A program made the translations under genes and the position numbers. From Burkholderiales bacterium (GTDB lineage Bacteria; Pseudomonadota; Gammaproteobacteria; Burkholderiales; Ga0077523), in NCBI GenBank assembly GCA_022843925.1, contig JALHMS010000015.1:43205-107204 (forward strand): 64,000 nucleotides of DNA. The letters run 5' to 3'. Of the stretch, positions 1-9,627 are shown piece after piece. Under the pieces are notes generated by a model. The model ran no database searches, was not told where the DNA came from, and was given only the letters and a program-made list of their open reading frames with translations. Each line of letters opens with the position of its first letter. Position 1 is the first letter of the stretch.

Positions 1-27
1 CGCTGTGGGAATGGGCCACGCGTTTTC

Positions 28-243
28 TGTAGGAGCGGGCCATGCCCGCGAGAGCGCCGATTCCGGTTGGAGCGCTGCCAGGGCATTCACCGCTTTCGGG
101 GCCATGGGCCCCTCCTACAGGGGCGGCGGATGCGCCACACTGGTCACGCTTTTGTAGGAGCGGGCCATGCCCGCGAAAGCGTCGATTCCGGTTGGTACGT
201 TTCGAGTGCGCTCACCGCTTTCGCGGGCATGGTCCCCTCCTAC
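28..243 (+). repeat. Family A REP/REPIN-like palindromic elements, two copies about 125 bp apart
   Basis: TGTAGGAGCGGGCCATGCCCGCGA at 28 and 153, each paired with an inverted ...CCCCTCCTAC arm about 90 bp downstream. Confidence 0.85.
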
Positions 244-248
244 GCCGC

Positions 249-1136
249 CTACTCGGACCGTCGCCGTCCACGCGTCAGCAGGCCGATCACGCCCAGCCCC
301 GCCGCGAGCATTCCCCACGTCGCCGGTTCCGGCACCGGGGGGAGGTACTGGAACCCGGACGCCGTGACCAGCGTGTAGTCGGTGTCCGGCACGACCTGCC
401 CCCGGTGCATCACCGTGATGTTCGTCAGCGCGACCGTGTGGGAGAAATCGACGCTCGCCGTGAAGTCCCTGGCGAACTGGGTGTTCACGCCGGAGCCGAG
501 CGTCACCTTGAAGCTGAACGGGTCGCCGACGCGGAAGGTGTGGGTCCAGAAGAGCGTGCCCCCGGTACGCGATGGATTCATGACCGCCACGCCTTCCTTG
601 TAGGCCAGGTTCGCATTCGACGTCGTGGAGTCGACGGTCGCGAGGTAACGGCCGGCTTCGTCGCTGATGAGCAGGCCCCACGCCGAGCCGGCCGTGTCGG
701 TGCTGGTGCGCGGATTCACGAGGGTTCCCGAGATGCTGAATGCCTGGGTCACCGTGATCGATTCCCCGACATGATCGCCATAGAGGAAACTCCACGAGTC
801 CTGGTAGTACCCGCTGGCCGACGCCACCATGTTCGTTTCCGTCCCGACGGCGGACGCCTCGGCGGACGTCCCGATCCGGCCGTACGACGCCGTGAACTTC
901 GCGGATCCGGAACTGGCGCCGGTGGCGCTGACCACGGTTCCGGAATCGATGGTGACCGGGAACACGGCGTCCGATCCCGACTGGAAGAAGCTGGTGGTCG
1001 GCGGCAGGAAAACCTGCACGCTTCCGCCGGCCTTGCCGGGAAGGCCGGCGTGCGCTGTCGCCGTGAGGGTCAGGCCGGTGATGAGTGCAAGCAGGATTGC
1101 CGCGCCGGATGCGCGCGGGGTCATCGGGAGATTCAT
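249..1136 (-). CDS. PEP-CTERM sorting domain-containing protein
   Basis: 295-aa ORF with N-terminal signal peptide and C-terminal VPEPATWGMLAAGLGVIGLLTRGRRR. Confidence 0.85.
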   Translation of the reverse strand: MNLPMTPRASGAAILLALITGLTLTATAHAGLPGKAGGSVQVFLPPTTSFFQSGSDAVFPVTIDSGTVVSATGASSGSAKFTASYGRIGTSAEASAVGTETNMVASASGYYQDSWSFLYGDHVGESITVTQAFSISGTLVNPRTSTDTAGSAWGLLISDEAGRYLATVDSTTSNANLAYKEGVAVMNPSRTGGTLFWTHTFRVGDPFSFKVTLGSGVNTQFARDFTASVDFSHTVALTNITVMHRGQVVPDTDYTLVTASGFQYLPPVPEPATWGMLAAGLGVIGLLTRGRRRSE

Positions 1137-1286
1137 TCGAGGTTCCTCGGACTTGCGTGGGGACTCGGTACGCGTCGCGTGCCGTTGCTGCGAGCCCGTG
1201 TGGTGCGTGGCTCTTGCTCACCCCCACGCTAGGCGCGGCGGAAGGAAGCCCCGTTGACTCGCATCAAGGCCGACGCGGATCTACCC

Positions 1287-2735
1287 CTACAACGATTCCA
1301 GGAACGCCACCACGGCCTCCCGATCCTCCCTCGACATCGTCGCGAATCGCTCGCGCGACACCTGCGCTTCGCCGCCGTGCCACAGGATCGCCTCCACGAA
1401 ACCCCGCGCGCGGCCGTCGTGCAGGAACCCCGTGGCGCCGTTCACGCGCGCCGACAGTCCGATGCCCCAAAGGGGCGGTGTGCGCCATTCGCTACCGCTC
1501 GCGAGGAAATCGGGGCGACCGTCCGACAGCGCTTCGCCCATGTCGTGCAGCAGGAGGTCCGTGTACGGCCGGATGGTCTGGTGGGCGGCCTGCGGGAATC
1601 CCGGCGACGGGCCGGTGCGCAGCTCGGGGACGTGGCAGACCGCGCAGCGGGCTTCCGCGAACAATTGCGCGCCACGGCGGACACGCGGCTCGTCGATGTT
1701 GCGCCGTACCGGCACCGCGAGCGCCTGCAGGTACAGCTCGGTGGCCGCGAGGCGCAAGGCCGTGATCTCGGGTTTGCCGGCGACCATCTGCTCCCGGCAC
1801 GTCGCGCTGGAGGACGGACAGTTCTGCGCCTCGTAGACCGGCGTCGAGAGCCCGATGTCGTTGAGGAACGCGATGGCGATCTGCTCCCGCAGGCTACCGT
1901 GGTTCGCCTTCAGGCCGAAGCGTCCGATGGCCTCGGCGCGCCGGCTCTCGTCCCACACGCGATTCGCCTTGCCCCGGATGCCGTCGACCGGCGCGCGCGC
2001 GGCCATCGCGAGGATCGTCTCGTCCGGCACGGCTTCCAGGAGCCCGAGACCCACGAGCGGCGGGGCGAGGCGCAGGCCGGCGAGGATGTCGTTCCCGAGC
2101 GGTCCGTAGGCGAGGTGCGCGATCCGCACATGGGGCTGGCGCAGCGACACCGTCTCGCCGTCGGGCAACGTCACCGGTTGTTCGGACCATTCGATGGTGA
2201 ACGAGGCCTCCGGCGGCACCACGCCCTTCACGCCGAAGATCTGCAGCTGGTCGCCGTACTCCGGATGCAGCCGCGGTCCGCCATGGGCGTCTGTGCCCGG
2301 GAGACTCACGCGCACCACGTGGTTCGGCGCCGGCTCGAAGGGCACGGTGATGTGATGGTCGCGGGGCACGCCCTCGGCGCTCACGGAGGGCAGTGTCGGC
2401 GTGCCCGTCACCACCCCGCGGCCGTTGTTCGCGTGGCAGGTCGTGCAGGCCTGGGCGTTCGAGATGGGACCGCGACCGAACTCCGCGTTCTCGAACCAGA
2501 AGAACGCCCAGCGGTTGTTGAACATCTGGTGGCCCAGCGCGAACAGCTTCGCCTGGTTCGCATCGAGGCCCGCCGCGGGCTTCAGATAGGCGGCGTCGGA
2601 GGCGTCCGCGACGCTGAGCGCTCCGCCGGAGAGGGCTGCGTCCGGCACGTCGACGGACGGTGCCATCCATGCCATCGCGGGCAGGCACGCGATGGCGCCG
2701 AGGAGGAGTCGCAACACGAGTCGGGGAGGCGCCAT
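1287..2735 (-). CDS. Di-heme oxidoreductase / thiol oxidoreductase (DUF1111-like, cytochrome c peroxidase-related)
   Basis: 482-aa ORF, signal peptide, two CxxCH motifs (CTTCHANNGRG, CAVCHVPEL). Confidence 0.85.
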   Translation of the reverse strand: MAPPRLVLRLLLGAIACLPAMAWMAPSVDVPDAALSGGALSVADASDAAYLKPAAGLDANQAKLFALGHQMFNNRWAFFWFENAEFGRGPISNAQACTTCHANNGRGVVTGTPTLPSVSAEGVPRDHHITVPFEPAPNHVVRVSLPGTDAHGGPRLHPEYGDQLQIFGVKGVVPPEASFTIEWSEQPVTLPDGETVSLRQPHVRIAHLAYGPLGNDILAGLRLAPPLVGLGLLEAVPDETILAMAARAPVDGIRGKANRVWDESRRAEAIGRFGLKANHGSLREQIAIAFLNDIGLSTPVYEAQNCPSSSATCREQMVAGKPEITALRLAATELYLQALAVPVRRNIDEPRVRRGAQLFAEARCAVCHVPELRTGPSPGFPQAAHQTIRPYTDLLLHDMGEALSDGRPDFLASGSEWRTPPLWGIGLSARVNGATGFLHDGRARGFVEAILWHGGEAQVSRERFATMSREDREAVVAFLESL

Positions 2736-2814
2736 GGCGAGTGTGCGATCGGGACTTGAACGCCCCCAGTGTAGAACGCCCCGGACAGATCAGGCAGCGT
2801 CCGGGGGGCTGCTC

Positions 2815-3440
2815 GCGGTACCCCCGTGGGTCGGGCTCCGCCCGACGCCTGCGTTCCTGGATTCGTCGTGGTGCCCAAGCCATCGCAGCGTCGAGCGATG
2901 CTCGACCCACGAAGGTCCTCGCGACTGGATGCGTAGTCGCCGGAAACAACCCCCGTGGGTCGGGCTTCGCCCGACGCCCGCGTTCATGGAGTCGTCGCTG
3001 AGCCCAAGCCGGCGCAGCGTCGAGCGATGCTCGACCCACGAAGGTCCTCGCGAATGGATGCATCGGCGCTGGAAACAACCCCCGTGGGTCGGGCTTCGCC
3101 CGACGCCCGCGTTCCTGGATTCGTTGCTGTACCCAAGCCATCGCCGCGTCGAGCGATGCTCGACCCACGAAGGTCCTCGCGAATGGATGCATCGGCGCTG
3201 GAAACAACCCCCGTGGGTCGGGCTTCGCCCGACGCCCGCGTTCATGGAGTCGTCGCTGAGCCCAAGCCGGCGCAGCGTCGAGCGATGCTCGACCCACGAA
3301 GGTCCTCGCGAATGGATGCATCGGCGCTGGAAACAACCCCCGTGGGTCGGGCTTCGCCCGACGCCCGCGTTCCTGGATTCGTTGCTGTACCCAAGCCATC
3401 GCCGCGTCGAGCGGTGCTCGACCCACGCAGGACCCCGCCA
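2815..3440 (+). repeat. Family B tandem array, 129-bp period, about 5 units
   Basis: GGAAACAACCCCCGTGGGTCGGGC recurs at 2942, 3071, 3200 and 3329 (exactly 129 bp apart); each unit ends GTCGAGCGATGCTCGACCCACGAAGG. Confidence 0.95.
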
Positions 3441-3542
3441 TCGGACACCTCCAAGCCGGAAACGACCCCCGTGGCTTGAGCTATCGCCCGACGCCCCCCA
3501 ACTCGGCTAAAGTGCCGGCTGATTTCGAATCGGAGGCTGGTC

Positions 3543-4010
3543 ATGGCGGTCATGGAATGGAACGACGCCCTCGCGATCGACGGCGGTGTGATGGACGACA
3601 CCCACAAGGAATTCGTGGATCTGCTGAACAAGCTGGGCGACGCCGAGGGCGATGCCGTGCTGCCGCTCATCGACGAGTTCATCGCGCACACGGAGGAGCA
3701 CTTCCTCCAGGAACAGCGCTGGATGCAGTCGATCCCGTTCCCGCCGATCCAGTGCCACGTGAACGAGCACCAGGGCGTGCTCGACATCTGCCGCGAGGTC
3801 CGGACCCGCGTGGCCAACGGCGAACCGCGTTACGGCAAGGTGCTCGCGACGGCGGTGGGCGAGTGGTTCGAGACCCACGCATCGACCATGGACACCGTGC
3901 TCTCGATGGTGATGAAGGAGAAGGGCTACGAGCCCACCCGCGGTGTCGGCGACGAGCCGCTGCCCGCCCTGGCGGCAGCCGACGCCTGCGGCACGGGCAC
4001 CTGCCACTGA
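3543..4010 (+). CDS. Bacteriohemerythrin / hemerythrin-domain protein
   Basis: 155 aa; H..E/HxxxH pattern (DDTHKEF, HTEEHF, HVNEHQ). Confidence 0.85.
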   Translation: MAVMEWNDALAIDGGVMDDTHKEFVDLLNKLGDAEGDAVLPLIDEFIAHTEEHFLQEQRWMQSIPFPPIQCHVNEHQGVLDICREVRTRVANGEPRYGKVLATAVGEWFETHASTMDTVLSMVMKEKGYEPTRGVGDEPLPALAAADACGTGTCH

Positions 4011-4069
4011 GCGTGCCCGGAGCAGCGTCCGATGCTGGTGCCTCCCCGGCGCCGCATCGCTTTCCTTCG

Positions 4070-4777
4070 ATGACGGACGCCCGTCTCGAACTGCAGGGCG
4101 AGCCGCTCCGCCTGATGCCCGAGCGGGCGCTCCACCTACCCGGGCGCGACACGCTGCTCGTGGCCGACGTGCACATCGGCAAGTCCGCCTCGTTCCGCGC
4201 GCTCGGTGTCCCGGTCCCCGGGGGCACGACGGCCGAGACCTTGACGCGACTGGATGCCGCGATCGCACGGTCCGCCGCCCGGACCGTCGTCCTCCTCGGG
4301 GATTTCCTCCACAGCCGCCTGGGCCGCTCGCCTTCGACGCTCGATTCGCTCGCGACCTGGCGCGCGCGGCACCCCGACCTCGCGCTCGTCCTGGTGCGCG
4401 GAAACCACGATCTCCACGCGGGTGACCCGCCCGCGGACCTCGCCATCCGGACCGTGGACGATGGCTGGCGCCTCGGGCCGTTCGTGTGCCGGCACGCCCC
4501 GGCATCCAGCAATGCCGGCTACGTGCTCGCCGGACATCTTCACCCGGCCGTGATGCTGCGCGGCGTCGGCGAGGGGCGCCTGCGGCTGCCGTGCTTCCAC
4601 TTCGGCACCGGCGCGGGGGTGCTCCCGGCGTTCGGTGCGTTCACCGGGTCCGCGATCGTCACCCGTACGCGGGGCGATCGCGTGTTCGCCGTGGCGGACG
4701 ATCGCGTGCTCGAAGTGCCATCGTCGGCGGGTCGACGGCGACGCAGCGGTGTGCGGTCGGTGCATCCGGCTGACTGA
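4070..4777 (+). CDS. pdeM: Ligase-associated DNA damage response endonuclease PdeM (calcineurin-like phosphoesterase)
   Basis: Starts MTDARLELQGEPLRLMPERALHLPGRDTLLVADVHIGKSASFRALGVPVPGGTT; metallophosphoesterase motifs DVH, GDFLH, GNHD, GHLHP. Confidence 0.85.
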   Translation: MTDARLELQGEPLRLMPERALHLPGRDTLLVADVHIGKSASFRALGVPVPGGTTAETLTRLDAAIARSAARTVVLLGDFLHSRLGRSPSTLDSLATWRARHPDLALVLVRGNHDLHAGDPPADLAIRTVDDGWRLGPFVCRHAPASSNAGYVLAGHLHPAVMLRGVGEGRLRLPCFHFGTGAGVLPAFGAFTGSAIVTRTRGDRVFAVADDRVLEVPSSAGRRRRSGVRSVHPAD

Positions 4778-4910
4778 CCCCGCAGACACCGCGAAATGTG
4801 ACGAACTGATACTTTCGTCCTGTTGACCCGGGGCAGGGGACTTCGGCACATTCCAACGTATGCGGGCGCCATGCATGCGCGCCCCACCGACAAGAAGATC
4901 AGGAGACTCC

Positions 4911-6938
4911 ATGGTTCGCGCCACCGCCCTCGGCATTGCCCTGTGCTCACTTTGCTCGCTGTGCCTCGCGTTACCGGCCAGCGCTGCGACAGTGCGCTGG
5001 ATCAACTCCGACGACGGCGACTGGGACGAGCCCGTGAACTGGACCGGCAACGCCGTCCCCGGCGCGGGTGACGATGTGATCGTCGACGTGGCCGGGGCAT
5101 TCCCACTGGTGACGATCCGGCAGTCCCCGCTGTCCGGGCCGCAGATCACGCAGTACTTCGCGAAAAGCGTCCTCTCCCGTGAGGCGATCCGGTACACCGG
5201 GGGATCCCTGAACGTGACCGGTGACGCCACGTTCGAGAGCAGCTTCTTCTGGAGCGGGGGCGCGTTCAACGCGTTCGTGGTGAACCCCACCGGCACGTGG
5301 ACCTTCCGCCAGGGCTTCCAGGCGAGCGGCAGCGGGCTGCTCGGCATCGGCCTCGGTAACTACGTGCTGCAGGGCACCTCCGTGCTCGGCAATGCGCGAG
5401 GCATTCTTGGCAGCGCGGGGCTGGTCCAGATCGCGAGCGGCGCCACCCTCAACATCGACGCCGGTGACCTTCTCGGACTGGGAGGCGGGTCTCTGGACAT
5501 CCGCGGCACCCTCGACCGGCGCGCGGGGGCGGGTGACTTCCTGATGCAGACGAGTGGCGGTGGCAATGCGGGTACGGTACGCGTGCGCACCGGTCGACTT
5601 CAGTACCAGAACCGCAACTTCGATGGGATCGCCCAGGGGCACACCGGCACCTTCCAGGTGGATGCCGGCGCGGTGCTCGAACTGATCGGTGCGCACGACG
5701 TCCAGGGCGTGCTGCAGGGTGACGGCGACGTGGTCTTCAACAATCCGGGCAGCCCGCCCGGCACCACGCCGATCTCGCTGCATCTCGCGAACTATGCGCT
5801 CGGCGGCACGCTGCGCTTCTCGCCCGGTGCCGTCGTGCGTCTGGTGGGCGACGGCACCATTGCGAAGGCCGATGTCGGCGGCTCGAGCATCCTCTTCGAA
5901 GGCAACGTCACGTTCGCCGAGCGGGTATCGCTGGGCCTGGTCAACACGCGCGGTGCGGCGGGCGGCGTCCTGCGCTTCGCCGACGGCATCGCAACGACGA
6001 ACGGCATCCTTCATCGCGGCGAAGGCCTGATCGATCTGGGCGGCATCACATCGCTCGCGATGGACACGCAATTCCTGGCACCTCTGGAGGCCGAGTCGCG
6101 CATCATCGTCTCGTCCGGAGCGCGGCTGAACCTGGTCGGCGGTGCGACATCGCCGGGCATCGGGATCCTCGGCGACGGCACGGTGTTGAACCGCGGCACC
6201 ATGGTCCGCGAGGGCACGGGCATGGCGCGGATCTCGACGGCGTTCGTCAACGAAGGCGAGCTCCTGGTGGAGGCGGGCGATCTCGCGTTCTTTTCGGCGG
6301 CAGCCTTCGAGAACCGTGGCCGGGTGGTGGTGGGGGGCGGCACCGTGCTCGATCGGAGTCGGGCGGTCTACCTGCAGACGGCCGGCGAGACGGTCCTCGA
6401 CGGCGTTCTCTTCGCCGACGAAGTGCGCATCGACGGTGGCGTGCTCCGCGGAAATGGCCAGATCGGCGGGGAACTCGGTGCGGCGGGCGTCCGAGGTGTC
6501 GTGGTGAACAACGGGGAGATCGCTCCGGGGAATTCGCCCGGCACCCTCGTCATCGACGGGAACTACGTCCAGGGCGCGTCGGGCGTGCTGACGATGGAAC
6601 TCGGCGACGTGTCGGACCGCCTCGTCATCGGTGGCGATGCGTCGTTCGCGGGTACGCTGGCGATCGGATTCGTGGACGGGTTCGTGCCGATGCTCGGGCA
6701 GACCTTCGAGCTGCTCACGTACCGGTCTCACACCGGTTCGATGGCATTCCGGACGCTCGGCGAGGCCTCGCGCGGCTACGCATTCGCCATCGCGTTCGGG
6801 GATCAGGCCGCCACGCTACAGGTCACGGGCCTCGCGCCGCCGATCCCGGAACCCGCGTCGATCGCGCTCGTCGGTATCGGCCTCGGGCTCGTCGCCGTCG
6901 CAGCCCGCCGGCGGAGGAGCCTCGCGGCTACTTGCTGA
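4911..6938 (+). CDS. PEP-CTERM protein with repetitive beta-helix/autotransporter-like passenger
   Basis: Signal peptide, Gly/Asn-rich repetitive body (WDEPVNWTGNAVPGAGDDVIVD), C-terminal IPEPASIALVGIGLGLVAVAARRRR; AGGAG before ATG 4911. Confidence 0.85.
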   Translation: MVRATALGIALCSLCSLCLALPASAATVRWINSDDGDWDEPVNWTGNAVPGAGDDVIVDVAGAFPLVTIRQSPLSGPQITQYFAKSVLSREAIRYTGGSLNVTGDATFESSFFWSGGAFNAFVVNPTGTWTFRQGFQASGSGLLGIGLGNYVLQGTSVLGNARGILGSAGLVQIASGATLNIDAGDLLGLGGGSLDIRGTLDRRAGAGDFLMQTSGGGNAGTVRVRTGRLQYQNRNFDGIAQGHTGTFQVDAGAVLELIGAHDVQGVLQGDGDVVFNNPGSPPGTTPISLHLANYALGGTLRFSPGAVVRLVGDGTIAKADVGGSSILFEGNVTFAERVSLGLVNTRGAAGGVLRFADGIATTNGILHRGEGLIDLGGITSLAMDTQFLAPLEAESRIIVSSGARLNLVGGATSPGIGILGDGTVLNRGTMVREGTGMARISTAFVNEGELLVEAGDLAFFSAAAFENRGRVVVGGGTVLDRSRAVYLQTAGETVLDGVLFADEVRIDGGVLRGNGQIGGELGAAGVRGVVVNNGEIAPGNSPGTLVIDGNYVQGASGVLTMELGDVSDRLVIGGDASFAGTLAIGFVDGFVPMLGQTFELLTYRSHTGSMAFRTLGEASRGYAFAIAFGDQAATLQVTGLAPPIPEPASIALVGIGLGLVAVAARRRRSLAATC

Positions 6939-7362
6939 CGCCGCCGCACGACGCGATCAGCGCGAACGCCTCGTCCCACCAGGCCTCCTTCGCGGGTCCC
7001 TCTGCCTCGACGATGTAGCTCACCCCCGAGCCCGAGCGCCCGCGGTCGAACAACTCGTAGACGATCGTGCGTGTCTCCTCGGCGGGCACACCGGCATCTT
7101 CAGCCGTGAGTACCACCTCCAACCGGTGCTTCACGTACCTCGGATCGGTCGCCTGCACGTGCAGGTTGCTCGCATTGACGGACGCCGGGACGCCGTACTT
7201 CGTCCGGATGGCGTCGGCGAGACAGGGGACCACTTCGAGCATGTTGCGGTCGAACGTCGCGTCGCGACCCGCGAGCGCCTTCCGGAAAGTGTCGCGCGAT
7301 TCCGCGCAGGCCCAGAGGTGGACGACGACGATGACGGCGAGGATGAACTTGGCGATTGGCAA
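6928..7362 (-). CDS. Hypothetical exported protein/lipoprotein (TTG start)
   Basis: In-frame segment (L)PIAKFILAVIVVVHLWACAESRDTF...; lipobox-like LWAC; follows the UxaA-like gene. Confidence 0.55.
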   Translation of the reverse strand: MPIAKFILAVIVVVHLWACAESRDTFRKALAGRDATFDRNMLEVVPCLADAIRTKYGVPASVNASNLHVQATDPRYVKHRLEVVLTAEDAGVPAEETRTIVYELFDRGRSGSGVSYIVEAEGPAKEAWWDEAFALIASCGGVSK

Positions 7363-7388
7363 CGGGGACTCCGGGAATGCGCGCGGCG

Positions 7389-8588
7389 TCAGGCCGCGGA
7401 GGGGAAACAGGCCGGGCCGAGCGGCTCGAACGACTTGTAGGTGAGGATGAATTCCTGGTGGCCGAGCGCTTCGGACTTCGTCTGCTCGCCGTTGCCGACG
7501 CGGAGGATGAGGTCGTGGATCTCGCGGCCGACGTCGTCCAGCGTGGCACGGCCCTCCAGGATGCGGCCGGCGTCGACGTCCATGTCGTCGGCCATGCGGC
7601 GGTAGGTGTCGGGGTTCGCGCAGACCTTGATGACCGGAGCGAGCGCCGAGCCGACGACCGAACCGCGTCCCGTGGAGAACAGGATCACGTGGCTGCCGCA
7701 CGCCATGAGTTCGGCGATCTCGGCGTTGTCGCTGATGTTCGGGAAGCCGAAGCGCGGCTCGCCGTCGGGCACGACGTCGAGCAGATAGAGCCCGCCGCCG
7801 ACCGGCACGTCGCCGGGCTTGATGATGCCGTTGATGACCGACTGACCCGACTTCGCATACGCGCCGAGCGACTTCTCCTCGATGGTCGTGAGTCCACCGT
7901 CCGCGTTGCCGGGGCCGATGCTCGCGTGGCCGTAGGTCGCGTAGTACTGCGCCGCCTTCGCGACCGTCTTCACGATCTCCTCGCCCATCACGGGGTTCTG
8001 CGCGCGCTCGGCCATCCAGTGCTCCATGCCGATCAGCTCGCCGGTCTCCTCGAAGATGCACGTGGCGCCCTGCTCGACGAGGAAGTCGAACGCCCGGCCC
8101 ATCGCGGGGTTCGCTGTGAGGCCGCTCGTCGCGTCCGAGCCGCCGCAGATGGTGCCGACGACGAGTTCGTCCGGACGCATCGCGACGCGCGGCGTGTTCT
8201 CGAGCTGCGCAAGCGTCTGCTCGACCCACGCGCGACCCTCGGCGATGGTGCTGCGCGTGCCGCCGGACTCCTGGATCACGAGAAGCTTCGTCGGCCGACC
8301 GGACGCGCGGATCGTCTCGAGCAGCTTGCCCTTGTTGAACGCCTCGCAGCCGAGCGACACCAGCAGCACTGCGCCGACGTTCGGGTGCGTGCAGAGCCGT
8401 TCGAGCATCTTGTGCGAGTAGGCATTCGGGAAGCAGCCGGGGAAACCGATGAGATGCGCCCCGCGCTCGCGGAACGGATATGCGACCTCGCGCGACACGT
8501 GGTGCGCGCATTCGACGAGGTAGCAGACGGCGACGATGTTGCGGATGCCCTTGCGACCATCCGAACGAAGATAGGCCTGGATCTCCAT
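7389..8588 (-). CDS. UxaA-family hydrolase/dehydratase, large subunit (altronate dehydratase-like)
   Basis: 399 aa MEIQAYLRSDGRKGIRNIVAVCYLVECAHHVS; altronate/galactarate dehydratase C-terminal family motifs. Confidence 0.85.
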   Translation of the reverse strand: MEIQAYLRSDGRKGIRNIVAVCYLVECAHHVSREVAYPFRERGAHLIGFPGCFPNAYSHKMLERLCTHPNVGAVLLVSLGCEAFNKGKLLETIRASGRPTKLLVIQESGGTRSTIAEGRAWVEQTLAQLENTPRVAMRPDELVVGTICGGSDATSGLTANPAMGRAFDFLVEQGATCIFEETGELIGMEHWMAERAQNPVMGEEIVKTVAKAAQYYATYGHASIGPGNADGGLTTIEEKSLGAYAKSGQSVINGIIKPGDVPVGGGLYLLDVVPDGEPRFGFPNISDNAEIAELMACGSHVILFSTGRGSVVGSALAPVIKVCANPDTYRRMADDMDVDAGRILEGRATLDDVGREIHDLILRVGNGEQTKSEALGHQEFILTYKSFEPLGPACFPSAA

Positions 8589-8589
8589 G

Positions 8590-8922
8590 TCAGTGCGCCT
8601 CCGGGAGGAATTCGTGACCGGCGTCGAAGGTGTACGTCGGGATGTAGTCGCTCGTCACGTTGTGGATGTGGACGTACTCGCCCGGGGCGATGGCGGCGAT
8701 GGCGCGGCCGATGGGCGCGCCGTACTTCACGATGCGTTCGTCCTTCGGGATCGCGCGCACCGCGAACTTGTGGCCCACCTTCACGGCGTCGCCGAGCGTC
8801 ACCGTGAAGGTGCCCACGCGGACCGTCGTGCCGGCGGGCATGTCACGCACCGCGACCGCGATGTTGTCGTCGGGGGCAAGGAGAAGTGCCGGGCTCGCGC
8901 CCACCTGCTGGAAGGGTTCCAT
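8590..8922 (-). CDS. UxaA-family SAF-domain small subunit
   Basis: 110 aa MEPFQQVGASPALLLAPDDNIAVAVRDMPAGTTV...; immediately upstream of the large subunit. Confidence 0.8.
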   Translation of the reverse strand: MEPFQQVGASPALLLAPDDNIAVAVRDMPAGTTVRVGTFTVTLGDAVKVGHKFAVRAIPKDERIVKYGAPIGRAIAAIAPGEYVHIHNVTSDYIPTYTFDAGHEFLPEAH

Positions 8923-9039
8923 GGCCGATCGTGTCGTCGTTGGTGCGGGAGTCGAAGGATACATCGTGGGTCGCGGCGGGGAGTGTGCCTGTCGGGCCGT
9001 TGCCCTCCGGCGAGGGGAGAAGGTGTCGGTTCCGGGTGA

Positions 9040-9620
9040 ATCGCTTCCAGGGCATTCATCGCTTTCGGGGGCATGGCCCCCTCCTACGATGAACACCGAT
9101 TCGGTCGCCATCCGCGGGGGGTGGCGCTTGTAGGAGCGGCCCATGGCTGCAAGAGCGAGGGTTCCGGGTGAAGTGTTTCCGTGCATCGACCGCTTTCGGG
9201 GCATGGCCCCCTCCTACGAGAACCGCCGCATCGGTCGTCGCCGGTGGGGTGGACCCTGTAGGAGCGGCCCATGGCCGCGAAAGCGATGGTTCCGGTTGAA
9301 GTGCTTCCGTGCATCGACCGCTTTCGGGGCATGGCCCCCTCCTACGAGAACCGCCGCATCGGTCGTCGCTGGCGGGGATGCGGACCTTGTAGGAGCGGCC
9401 CATGGCCGCGAGAGCGAGGGTTCCGGGTGAAGCGCTTCCGTGCACGGACCGCTTTCGGGGGCATGGCCCCCTCCTACGAGAACCGCCGCTTCGGTCGTCG
9501 CTGGCGGGGATGCGGACCTTGTAGGAGCGGCCCATGGCCGCGAGAGCGAGGGTTCCGGGTGAAGCGCTTCCGTGCACGGACCGATTTCGGGGGCATGGCC
9601 CCCTCCTACAGGGCCCCTCT
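9040..9620 (+). repeat. Family A tandem array, about 128-132-bp period, about 5 units
   Basis: TAGGAGCGGCCCATGGC at 9131, 9259, 9390 and 9522, each followed by an inverted GGGGCATGGCCCCCTCCTAC arm; spacer also conserved. Confidence 0.93.
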
Positions 9621-9627
9621 TACGAGA

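Noticed and set aside
42-1232. 396-aa plus-strand ORF at the window start
   Set aside because: Begins in REP elements and runs antisense through the PEP-CTERM gene; high-GC shadow ORF
1894-3441. 515-aa minus-strand ORF and 272-aa plus-strand ORF 2692..3510 with repeated peptides (MHRRWKQPPWVGLRPTPAF..., RRIQERGRRAEPDPRG)
   Set aside because: Repetitive peptides arise because the 129-bp repeat equals 43 codons and lacks stops; the frames overlap a clear di-heme oxidoreductase gene and non-coding palindromes
9040-9620. Family A array as a tRNA/ncRNA cluster
   Set aside because: No tRNA-like cloverleaf or CCA ends; each unit is a simple pair of inverted palindromes matching REP-like elements elsewhere in the window
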